Positions 1-6,335 of a DNA stretch of 64,000 nt are shown piece after piece. The stretch comes from Prochlorococcus sp. AG-402-B05. GTDB lineage: Bacteria > Cyanobacteriota > Cyanobacteriia > PCC-6307 > Cyanobiaceae. Made by a program: the position numbers and the translations under genes. The number at the start of each line of letters is the position of its first letter. The stretch's first letter is position 1. Below the pieces are notes generated by a model that saw only the letters and a list, made by a program, of their open reading frames with translations, did not search any database and was not told where the DNA came from. The stretch is taken from the NCBI GenBank assembly GCA_003279635.1, contig QCHK01000003.1, positions 1 to 64,000 of the forward strand. Reading direction: 5' to 3'.

Positions 1-62
1 AGACTCGTTCTGCTGGAATAGTAGTGGAGGCCTTACAGCCTCCGTGGATCAATTGGGTAATA
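1..62 (-). repeat. left attachment repeat: duplicate of the tmRNA 3' tail
   Basis: This stretch copies the tail of the tmRNA coding piece at 9006-9067. Bases 43-62 match 9048-9067 exactly (20 bp) and 7-19 match 9012-9024 exactly (13 bp). Between them the sequence differs, but both copies can still fold a hairpin there: GGAGGC/GCCTCC at 26-31/38-43 and GAGGCC/GGCCTC at 9031-9036/9043-9048. A partial copy of a tmRNA or tRNA gene at the far end of an integrase-bearing region is the normal footprint of site-specific integration. The exact 20-mer is the likely crossover core. Bases 1-42 would be the original chromosomal tail. The window starts inside this copy. Confidence 0.85.
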
Positions 63-166
63 GGAATGATTCCTGTGTAGTCTACAACTGGGATCTTAGG
101 GAGAAGCTAATGCTGACAGTGTGTTTTGCTTTGTTTCGTGTTGTCAGATTTTGTTGTTGATTGTAT

Positions 167-187
167 ATTTGGCTTTAAATTTGGCTT
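167..187 (+). repeat. left 21-bp end repeat (candidate recombinase arm site)
   Basis: Two ATTTGGCTT units (167-175 and 179-187) are spaced 12 bp apart. The same 21-bp arrangement with one mismatch is at 8953-8973, just inside the other end of the element. A single unit followed by TAA is at 7153-7164. Position and symmetry suggest arm-type binding sites for the integrase or its directionality factor; this is inferred. It lies 10 bp before the integrase start codon, so it may also regulate that gene. Confidence 0.7.
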
Positions 188-196
188 TTTTGGTTA

Positions 197-1402
197 ATGG
201 CGAAAAGTTGGGAGGAGGGTTTTCAAAGTGCTGTAAAAGTTGGAAGACGTGGATGGACTGTCACGAATAACGGTGGAAAAATGTATTTGAGGGTGAGGGG
301 GAAGGATATACAACCTCAAAGAGTGAATTTGCCCTATGAGTGGGATGCAAGCAATCAGGGAAATGCGCTTTTATTAATCAATAAAATTTATGGTCTTGTT
401 CAAAGTGAAGACCTCACTTTAAAAAAAGCTCTTCAGGCATCTCTGAAGCAAAGCAGTGTTCCTTCAAGGCGGTTGAAAAAAGGTTGGGAAAATATTGCTT
501 TAAGTCTTGAACATCTTCGGAAAACTAAGGTTCATCAGTGCAGCGATTACACGTGGGATTCCAACTGGAAGCCGTTCATTTCGGAGGCCCTTCGGGTTCT
601 TAAGACTGGCAAGGTTAGCGATGGGCATGGGCTACTTGAAGCATGTTTGGACAAATGGCAAGATTTTCCATCTTCTCGGTTTGCTTGCTGCTTAGCTTTG
701 AAAAATTTTATGGAGGTTGCAGTTAGTCGGCATGGAATGTCGGGGTCTTGGTTGATCTCTCAGAACTCAATTAAAGAACTTAGAGGGAGGAAGGCGGATA
801 GAAGAACCAAGTTCACTTTTGAAGATTCTGAGTTATTGAATTTCATTGATTCGATAAGCCAAAGGAATCCAGCTTGGGGAAACGTAATCAGAACATTGAG
901 TTTGTATGGCTTGCGCCCCATAGAGTTGAACTACATTGAGCCAAGGGTTAATTCAGTTGGAGAGCTTCAACTTTGGTGTTCTTATAAGAAAGTAAGTGGG
1001 CCAAATAAAACCCCAGAACGATGGCTTGAACCAGTACCGCTGATTGATCCTTTTGGGAACAAAGTTAGTTGGCCAATTCCTGAGCTAATGAAAACGGGGC
1101 TTTGGGCTTTCCCAACAGGCAAATTGGAAAATGCTGGAAAGACTCGATTTTTGAATGGAAGATATGTTTTGAATTTTCTTCAATATCAACCTGAGTGGCA
1201 GGCATTAAAGAAGCAATATGAGCCTGCGAGGCATGTGAGGCCAGTGAGTTTCAGGGATTCTTGGATTGTTCGAGCCACTCGAATGGGCATAGCAGCAGAA
1301 TTTCAATGTCAGGCCGTTGGGCATGGCCTTGCAGCGCATCAAACAGCGTATGAAAAAACAACTCATAAAACTGTGCGAGAGGCTTTTTCAAAAATTCAAT
1401 GA
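197..1402 (+). CDS. tyrosine recombinase / integrase of the tmRNA-inserted element
   Basis: Site-specific recombinase of the tyrosine (phage integrase) family, 401 aa, placed as the first gene inside the left end of the element. The first catalytic Arg lies in SLYGLRPIEL (about residue 240), the second in VSFRDSWIVRATRMG (about 350), followed by AVGHGLAAHQTAYEK, which holds the late His and the nucleophile Tyr (about 385). The usual His of the HxxR box appears to be Val (V-S-F-R); this is unusual but does not by itself mean inactivity. The N-terminal 200 residues fit arm- and core-binding domains. It most likely inserts and excises the element at the tmRNA gene. The 21-bp end repeat ends 10 bp upstream of the ATG. 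Family call is firm; target assignment is by context. Confidence 0.88.
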   Translation: MAKSWEEGFQSAVKVGRRGWTVTNNGGKMYLRVRGKDIQPQRVNLPYEWDASNQGNALLLINKIYGLVQSEDLTLKKALQASLKQSSVPSRRLKKGWENIALSLEHLRKTKVHQCSDYTWDSNWKPFISEALRVLKTGKVSDGHGLLEACLDKWQDFPSSRFACCLALKNFMEVAVSRHGMSGSWLISQNSIKELRGRKADRRTKFTFEDSELLNFIDSISQRNPAWGNVIRTLSLYGLRPIELNYIEPRVNSVGELQLWCSYKKVSGPNKTPERWLEPVPLIDPFGNKVSWPIPELMKTGLWAFPTGKLENAGKTRFLNGRYVLNFLQYQPEWQALKKQYEPARHVRPVSFRDSWIVRATRMGIAAEFQCQAVGHGLAAHQTAYEKTTHKTVREAFSKIQ

Positions 1403-1528
1403 TCTAACCCTGTAGATGGTGTTGCTGTTTGTTTACAAACGCTAGTGATTGTGTTAGCTTTTTTTTGAGAGAATTGAGATCAGGATCCGCGTGTCCCTCT
1501 TTAATCACATAACTGATTTTTTAACTCT

Positions 1529-1933
1529 GTGGAGTTAGTTAAGCCAAAGTCAAAATTAGAAATTCAAATAGAAGGAACTCAAAAGTTAAAAACTCCTAAA
1601 TGGTTATCCAGAAAGGGTTTAACTTTTTTTGTTCGTTACTTCAGCCAAGGTGGAATGATTCCAATAGATGAATACCGCAATGGTTTCAGAATTTCTAATG
1701 TTGAAGGAGAGCAGCTACCTGAGGAAAAACGCAGAGTTTATTTTAGGCACGCTCGCATTTGGCAAGACTTACTCCTTAAAGAAAAATCAGATCGAGGAGC
1801 TATGAATAGTGACTCAAATAAAGTGGATCACGTCAGTAGACATGGCCCAACAGCTAGGAATCAATCACCAGCATCTCCTAGCTCTTCGCAGAAAGTCCAA
1901 AATCTTCAAACAAGGTCGGGACTACAGGTTTAA
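1529..1933 (+). CDS. hypothetical element protein (134 aa, GTG start)
   Basis: I do not recognise the family. The first 90 residues look like a real, compact, charged domain (WLSRKGLTFFVRYF, then a stretch rich in Arg and Glu). The last 43 residues are low-complexity (Ser, Pro, Gln, Asn) and are read from DNA that also encodes the next gene in the +1 frame (1809-2051). That overlap of 125 bp is long for neighbouring genes. Either the tail is a by-product of overlap, or the ORF has lost its original stop. Start chosen at GTG 1529. Lying between integrase and HTH gene, a regulatory role is possible but unproven. Confidence 0.5.
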   Translation: MELVKPKSKLEIQIEGTQKLKTPKWLSRKGLTFFVRYFSQGGMIPIDEYRNGFRISNVEGEQLPEEKRRVYFRHARIWQDLLLKEKSDRGAMNSDSNKVDHVSRHGPTARNQSPASPSSSQKVQNLQTRSGLQV

Positions 1934-2051
1934 AGGCTTCAAAAATTCAGGCGCGATTCAGTGGCATCCAGAAGTCACTGAACGTACTTTTACTAATGCA
2001 AAACGAGTTCCAGCCAAAGAGCTAGAAACCTTTTCGGAGGTTGCTTCTTAA
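1809..2051 (+). CDS. small HTH DNA-binding protein, excisionase/AlpA-like
   Basis: 80 aa. WITSVDMAQQLGINHQHLLAL reads as a helix-turn-helix of the MerR/excisionase type, followed by a basic wing (RDYRFKGFKNSGAIQWHPE). Such proteins next to an integrase usually act as recombination directionality factors or element regulators. A Shine-Dalgarno GAGGAG at 1794-1799 sits 9 bases before GTG 1809, and a TGA in this frame at 1803-1805 rules out a longer form, so GTG 1809 is the best start; ATG 1842 is the alternative. The stop overlaps the next start by one base (TAATG), suggesting translational coupling. Confidence 0.65.
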   Translation: MTQIKWITSVDMAQQLGINHQHLLALRRKSKIFKQGRDYRFKGFKNSGAIQWHPEVTERTFTNAKRVPAKELETFSEVAS

Positions 2052-2218
2052 TGGAACCTTCTAGTAAAGGTCAGGATGATCCTGATTTTGATCGTCAAGA
2101 GTTAGCAGCTCGGCTCCATGACCTTAAAAAGCAGGAGCATCAACAATGGATGAAAAAGGCTGAAGAGGTCATCACTCAGGCTGAAGACTTATTGAGTGAC
2201 GAGGGAGGCAATGAGTAA
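2051..2218 (+). CDS. small hypothetical acidic/helical protein (55 aa)
   Basis: Read directly: ATG 2051 to TAA 2218. The start overlaps the stop of the HTH gene and the next small ORF begins inside its end, so it sits in a translationally coupled chain. The protein is charged and predicted helical (ARLHDLKKQEHQQWMKKAEE). No family recognised. Length and composition allow a regulator or a partner of the HTH protein, but nothing in the sequence settles this. Confidence 0.5.
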   Translation: MEPSSKGQDDPDFDRQELAARLHDLKKQEHQQWMKKAEEVITQAEDLLSDEGGNE

Positions 2219-2318
2219 GAACCAATGGTCTTTAGGGAACTTCAATAAAGGTAAGAGTAGACGTTATCTAATTAACTCCGATGAGGTAACACTGGCTGCT
2301 CTTTTTTCCTTGTTTTAA
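2211..2318 (+). CDS. possible very small ORF (35 aa)
   Basis: ATG 2211 overlaps the last 8 bases of the preceding ORF and runs to TAA 2318. It encodes a basic N-terminal half (NKGKSRRYL) and a hydrophobic C-terminal end. Support is only positional coupling; it could be non-coding. Confidence 0.3.
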   Translation: MSKNQWSLGNFNKGKSRRYLINSDEVTLAALFSLF

Positions 2319-2350
2319 GCCTTGAGAAAAATATTTAACCCATAAAAAAT

Positions 2351-2368
2351 GCCCAGTTGGAGCTGGGC
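2351..2368 (+). terminator. hairpin, possible terminator before the primase gene
   Basis: GCCCAG / CTGGGC form a perfect 6-bp GC-rich stem around a 6-base loop. It stands between the small-gene chain ending at 2318 and the primase start at 2399. The downstream tract is A-rich, with a run of A also upstream (2344-2349), so on the minus strand it would have the classic stem plus U-run form. It may separate two transcription units. Confidence 0.45.
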
Positions 2369-2398
2369 AAATAAATCAAATTATTCAGTTCCATTGTA

Positions 2399-4810
2399 AT
2401 GCAAGTAGAAACCAAAATCGATCTGGTGGACTGGGATCAATTCGAGTTGATGCTAGTCGCAACAGATAATCCAGCTCCTGTTGTTGGTCTATTTCCTCCT
2501 AAAACCTCACTGCCTTGTATCCATCACAGGTGGAATCCTGATGGGGCAACATCCAAGCAGTTTGTTGAGCGCAAATTAAGGGAAAATCCACAGTTAAGTT
2601 TGGGAATTGTTCCTAATCCATCTCTACCGCAACCAAGTGATTGGGGAACTAAACCTGAACACCTCAATAAACGAGGTAAGCCAAAGATCTGGGGCGCTAG
2701 CAATAAACATATTGCAGGCTCCAAATTGATTTGGACTGAAGGTGATGGTGCCTTATCTATTGAGGATCAGTATGAAATTATTCGAGAAGCTTTTGCCTTA
2801 GAACCTTCTTTTGTTATTTGGAGTGGTGGCAAGAGCTTGCACCCTTACTGGAAATTATCGGAACCTATTTCACCTGAAAAGTTTAAAGAATTGCAGATAA
2901 GGCTTGCAGCTCAAATGAAGGCTTGCAGCGAAGACTTTGGGGTTGATGAGAGCTTAAATAATCCAGCTCGAATTATGCGCTCCGCTGGTGGATTGCATTC
3001 GAGAACTCAACAGCGCTGTCACTTCAAAAACATAACAACACTTATTTATGGGATTGATTTTATTGAGAAGTTTTTAGACCCTGTTCCACAATTGCAGAAG
3101 GCTTCAAAGCCAAGATTTTTATCTAAAAGAACTATTGCTGATGAAGGTTGGTGGGAAAGGCAAACGGATGAAGGGCGACATCAAATTGCAGTTGAAATGC
3201 TTGGCTATTTACCTAAGCGAAATGTTGAAGGACGCGGCGAGAGGAAGACTTGTATCTCTGCCCTTTTTGCTTTGAAAGGATGGTTCGGAGAAAGTGAAAC
3301 CGCTCAAATTTGTACTGAAGCAAACTGGTTCGGGAACTTTTGGGATCCTCTTAAGGAGCTTCCATCACTAGATCATCCAACAAATTCAATTGGAACTTTG
3401 ATTGAACTGGCTAGGCAGGCTGGATGGAGTGGAGATCAATTCTTTAAGCAGAAGTGGAGTGAGACCCAACAGGACAAGCCAAAGATCAAGCTTGAGGATC
3501 TTTTTCCTCCTGAAATAGTTCAGGCTCTAAGAACAGTTACTAAGTTTTTGCCATACCCAGACACCCTTATTGCAACAACATATTTGGCGGGTTGTTCAGG
3601 TCTTTTGAAGCTTGGATCAACCATCAATCTCAATCCTTTGAGTGGTTTCGTTGTTCCTTTGAACTTGTATGTCATTACCGTTGGCTGCACTGGCAGCAAA
3701 AAATCACCTTTGCAAAAAGCACTGATTGATGGCCCCATAGAGAAGTTAAAGAAGAGCGCAAAATCTGAATATCAAAAGATCCTTTCTGATTGGTTTAGAG
3801 CAGATAAAGACAGTCGAGGGCCGAAACCAACTCCTACTTATTTAGTTGTTCAGAACGTCACCGAAGAAGCTCTGGAAATGATTCTTGTAGACCATGAGAA
3901 CAAGCAAAAGGGCCTCCTTTATTGCAGGGATGAAATTAAGGGGATTTTTAATTTTGATAAGTACAAATCAGGTAAAGGGAGCGAACAAGAACAACTCCTC
4001 GAGCTTTATGACGGCGGCGGTTTTACAACCATTAGAAAACAAGAAAGGAGGATTTGTGAGAAGACTCATTTGAGTCTTTATGGAGGGATTCAACCTCCAA
4101 TTTTGGCCAAACTTCAAGGGTCTTCGGATCACACTGGTAAATGGGCTCGAGTCCTTTTTTCACCTGTTCCAACTAATCCAGTCAAGCTCGCTGTTGCGAT
4201 TAGTGCAGAGGAGCGGAAGGCCTTTGCAGCGGCAAAAGAAAAGCTCTCCTCTCTTGCCTCAGATATAAGGTTTTCCAGCGGGTTTCAATTTGAACTTGAT
4301 GATGAAGCTATAAGGTTTTTTGCAGATTATGAGTTTGAAAAGCAAAAGGAGGCTAAGGCTATTGCTAGCAAGCGTGCTTCTCATGCAGCGATAAAAAATA
4401 AAACAGCGGGAAAAGTTGGAAGGATTGCTGGCTTACTTCATCATTTAAACGTCATTACAAAAAGGGCTGATGTTGAAGACTCAGTTGGAATAGACGTCTT
4501 TGAAAAAGCAATTCGATTGGTTGAATTTTCAGACGCTTTCGCAATGCAATTCCAAACGGATAGTGGCCGAACTGAAAACCAAAAATGGATGAAGCGCCTC
4601 CATACATTGGCCTGCAAATCAAAATCTAAGACAATGACTTGGACAGAATTACGAGATAAACTTTCCAGTCAGGAAAAAACTACTCTTACTCCTGAAATGA
4701 GAAAAGAAGCTTTCGCCCAACTGGAAGAAGCTAATTTTGGAAAGCTTAAAACTGGCCCTCAAGGTGGATTGATTTATCAAGCTATCGCTGATTGGCCTGA
4801 GGATGTCTGA
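2399..4810 (+). CDS. primase-helicase fusion (AEP-type primase + DUF3987)
   Basis: 803 aa, the replication protein of the element. The N-terminal 220 residues carry motifs typical of archaeo-eukaryotic primases of mobile elements: WTEGDG (about 112-117, acidic metal site), SGGKSLHPYWKL (about 142-153, nucleotide-binding Ser-x-His), and NPARIMRSAGGLH (about 188-200). A linker (220-360) leads to a DUF3987-type ATPase domain with Walker A GCTGSKKSP (about 429-437) and an acidic motif LLYCRDEIKGIF (about 507-518). Primase plus ATPase in one chain suggests unwinding and priming from a specific origin; a repeat cluster 750 bp downstream (5553-5772) is a candidate. Start ATG 2399. Domain calls rest on motifs I can see, not on a profile search. 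Confidence 0.82.
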   Translation: MQVETKIDLVDWDQFELMLVATDNPAPVVGLFPPKTSLPCIHHRWNPDGATSKQFVERKLRENPQLSLGIVPNPSLPQPSDWGTKPEHLNKRGKPKIWGASNKHIAGSKLIWTEGDGALSIEDQYEIIREAFALEPSFVIWSGGKSLHPYWKLSEPISPEKFKELQIRLAAQMKACSEDFGVDESLNNPARIMRSAGGLHSRTQQRCHFKNITTLIYGIDFIEKFLDPVPQLQKASKPRFLSKRTIADEGWWERQTDEGRHQIAVEMLGYLPKRNVEGRGERKTCISALFALKGWFGESETAQICTEANWFGNFWDPLKELPSLDHPTNSIGTLIELARQAGWSGDQFFKQKWSETQQDKPKIKLEDLFPPEIVQALRTVTKFLPYPDTLIATTYLAGCSGLLKLGSTINLNPLSGFVVPLNLYVITVGCTGSKKSPLQKALIDGPIEKLKKSAKSEYQKILSDWFRADKDSRGPKPTPTYLVVQNVTEEALEMILVDHENKQKGLLYCRDEIKGIFNFDKYKSGKGSEQEQLLELYDGGGFTTIRKQERRICEKTHLSLYGGIQPPILAKLQGSSDHTGKWARVLFSPVPTNPVKLAVAISAEERKAFAAAKEKLSSLASDIRFSSGFQFELDDEAIRFFADYEFEKQKEAKAIASKRASHAAIKNKTAGKVGRIAGLLHHLNVITKRADVEDSVGIDVFEKAIRLVEFSDAFAMQFQTDSGRTENQKWMKRLHTLACKSKSKTMTWTELRDKLSSQEKTTLTPEMRKEAFAQLEEANFGKLKTGPQGGLIYQAIADWPEDV

Positions 4811-4824
4811 TCGCTTAAAACCAG

Positions 4825-4838
4825 CTAAAAGATAATTA
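4825..4838 (+). promoter_or_regulatory. shared 14-mer upstream of a paralogous gene (copy 1)
   Basis: CTAAAAGATAATTA is identical to 8533-8546. Each copy precedes a member of the same small protein family (genes at 4856 and 8595). GATAAT inside it could serve as a -10 box. The spacing to the start codon is 17 bp here and 48 bp at the other copy. Confidence 0.5.
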
Positions 4839-4855
4839 ATTAGAATTGTGATCGG

Positions 4856-5179
4856 ATGGTTAAAGCTGTAAATTCAACTGTTTATGAGGCAAGTGATGGT
4901 GAAATTTTTAAAAATGAGGAACGTTGTAAATGCTATGAAGAGACTCTTCTCGAAAACGGCATAAAGTTTAGAGATGAATTGATTGCCGCCATCGAAGATA
5001 AGGAGACTGATTGGACTCCAGAATTTGTGCATTTTATAAAATCAATTCCTGACCATAGTGCAAGAAATATTATGCGAGATGTTTTTAATGCAAAGGAAGC
5101 TTGGGATGAGGAGAATGAATGGGATCATGAAGCGCATGAAAAAGATCTCCTCGATGAAAAGGATTTAGATTATTTTTGA
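4856..5179 (+). CDS. element paralog family member A (107 aa, unknown function)
   Basis: Unknown function. The N-terminal part, VYEASDGEIFKNEERCKCYEE, matches gene 5195-5542 (VYKACDGQIFKNEKRCKEYEE) and more weakly gene 8595-8939 (TFDGKEFNNEKEAEEYE). The shared pattern is aromatic-x(3)-DGxxFxNExxxxxYE. The middle ENGIKFRDELIAAIED also matches the next gene, while the acidic C-terminus (WDEENEWDHEAHEKD) is its own. No signal peptide or membrane segment. Only 15 bp separate it from the next paralog, so they are a tandem duplication and likely co-transcribed. The acidic character would suit a decoy or inhibitor protein, but that is speculation. Confidence 0.75.
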   Translation: MVKAVNSTVYEASDGEIFKNEERCKCYEETLLENGIKFRDELIAAIEDKETDWTPEFVHFIKSIPDHSARNIMRDVFNAKEAWDEENEWDHEAHEKDLLDEKDLDYF

Positions 5180-5194
5180 ATTAAAAGCAATCCA

Positions 5195-5542
5195 ATGGTT
5201 GAACGAATTGATACTTCGATCGTCTATAAGGCATGTGATGGTCAGATTTTTAAGAATGAGAAACGGTGTAAAGAATACGAAGAGGGAGTTATTTCAAACG
5301 GAATCAAGAATAGAGATAATTTAATTGCGGCTATAGAAGCTGAAAATCTCAGTTGTGCATGTGGGCCAATGACCCCATGCGCTCCAGAATTTTTGGAATT
5401 AATAAAATCCACCCCAGACAGCAGATCGTGGGCTGTCATGAAGGCTATTTACTATTCTCATATGATGTTTGAACGTAGAATTGATGATGGGTATCAACAA
5501 CTTGAAGCTCTATTACTAGAACACAAGGATTCAATTAACTGA
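5195..5542 (+). CDS. element paralog family member B (115 aa, unknown function)
   Basis: Tandem duplicate of the preceding gene (DGQIFKNEKRCKEYEE; NGIKNRDNLIAAIEA). It differs by a short Cys-rich insert (CACGPMTPC, about residues 51-59) that could bind a metal or form a disulphide, and by a neutral, helical C-terminus. No stop or start oddity; ATG 5195. Function not recognised. It is the last gene before the repeat-rich gap at 5543-5857. Confidence 0.75.
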   Translation: MVERIDTSIVYKACDGQIFKNEKRCKEYEEGVISNGIKNRDNLIAAIEAENLSCACGPMTPCAPEFLELIKSTPDSRSWAVMKAIYYSHMMFERRIDDGYQQLEALLLEHKDSIN

Positions 5543-5857
5543 AAATTATTGAACATAGGGGAAACATAGGGGACATCTAAAGTCCCCTATCAAAACCGTT
5601 GGGCCAACACCTTCTCAGAAAGATAAGGGACTTAAGGGAGTCTTTTTTTCTTTTTATTTATGGTTGTGTGTGTGGCCCTTCAGTTTGCCCATTTGTCTTA
5701 TTATCTCCCCCCCCTCTCCCTTACTCCCCTATGTTTTAAAATCCTTTACAGTGCAGGCGATCTTATAGGGGATTCGCTTAGTCCCTCATGTTCTTTTGAT
5801 GTTCGGGAAAGTGCTTATTTTTGTAGGAAAATATATGTATTACTTACTTTTTTAGCA
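5543..5857. other. repeat-rich gap, candidate replication origin
   Basis: This 315-bp gap carries the 10-mer ACATAGGGGA at 5553-5562 and 5564-5573, its exact reverse complement TCCCCTATGT at 5725-5734, and shorter forms at 5583-5590 (inverted, TCCCCTAT) and 5765-5772 (ATAGGGGA). There is also a pyrimidine tract at 5702-5730. Clustered short repeats, a strong hairpin and closeness to a primase-helicase are the usual look of an iteron origin. The alternative is that the repeats are operator sites for an element regulator. A longer reading frame spans the gap (from 5660), but only its end from ATG 5858 looks like protein. Confidence 0.5.
5566..5590 (+). terminator. perfect 9-bp hairpin after the paralog pair
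   Basis: ATAGGGGAC (5566-5574) pairs with GTCCCCTAT (5582-5590) around a 7-base loop. It lies 24 bp after the stop at 5542, so it could end that transcript, though no U-run follows at once. It overlaps the ACATAGGGGA repeats and may instead be part of the origin. Confidence 0.45.
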
Positions 5858-6067
5858 ATGGTTTCATTTAACGAAATAAATCGACTACAAGAAAAGATCA
5901 ATCGAATTGCCCCGCAAATTGCGCCACCTAAATTGAAGATAAATATCTATCAATCAGGCGAGGAAATCCCAGAAAATAAAAGTCCATGGGAAATGAGTGT
6001 TTATGTCGAGGGCAAGGAAGAAAGTTGGGCCTTTAATAGTCAAAATCGGCCAATTCATAGGACATGA
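5858..6067 (+). CDS. small hypothetical protein (69 aa)
   Basis: Start set at ATG 5858 because the reading frame upstream (from 5660) is low-complexity and lies on the repeat tract. The protein begins with an amphipathic helix (NEINRLQEKINRIAPQI) followed by a strand-rich part ending WEMSVYVEGKEESWAFN. Family not recognised. Its TGA overlaps the ATG of the next small gene (ATGA), a sign of coupling. Confidence 0.5.
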   Translation: MVSFNEINRLQEKINRIAPQIAPPKLKINIYQSGEEIPENKSPWEMSVYVEGKEESWAFNSQNRPIHRT

Positions 6068-6189
6068 GTTACTTCGACCAACTCGAGTTCAAAGAGAAAG
6101 TGAATGATCTTTACGATGAATACAAGCTCTCTATTCAACGGGAAGAAATCGCAGAAATTCTTAGAGAAGTAGCAGATTCAATTGGGTAA
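6064..6189 (+). CDS. small hypothetical helical protein (41 aa)
   Basis: ATG 6064 to TAA 6189, overlapping the previous stop by 4 bases. Acidic and helical (FKEKVNDLYDEYK, EEIAEILREVADSIG). Read directly; support is the coupling and protein-like composition. No function can be given. Confidence 0.45.
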   Translation: MSYFDQLEFKEKVNDLYDEYKLSIQREEIAEILREVADSIG

Positions 6190-6335
6190 AAAAAAAGTGG
6201 GTTGCCAATCCACTGTGGTGGAGTCAGGCGTATTCAAGTACTGCTCCTGAGTCGGTCTATAAGCCCTTCAGTGGTTTCCATGGTTCCTCATGGATTGTGC
6301 TTTTTAGCCCGCAGTGTTGTTAAGAGTTCGGCCCT

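Noticed and set aside
5660-5857. N-terminal extension of the 69-aa gene
   Set aside because: Low-complexity translation of a pyrimidine tract and repeats; ATG 5858 is the better start.
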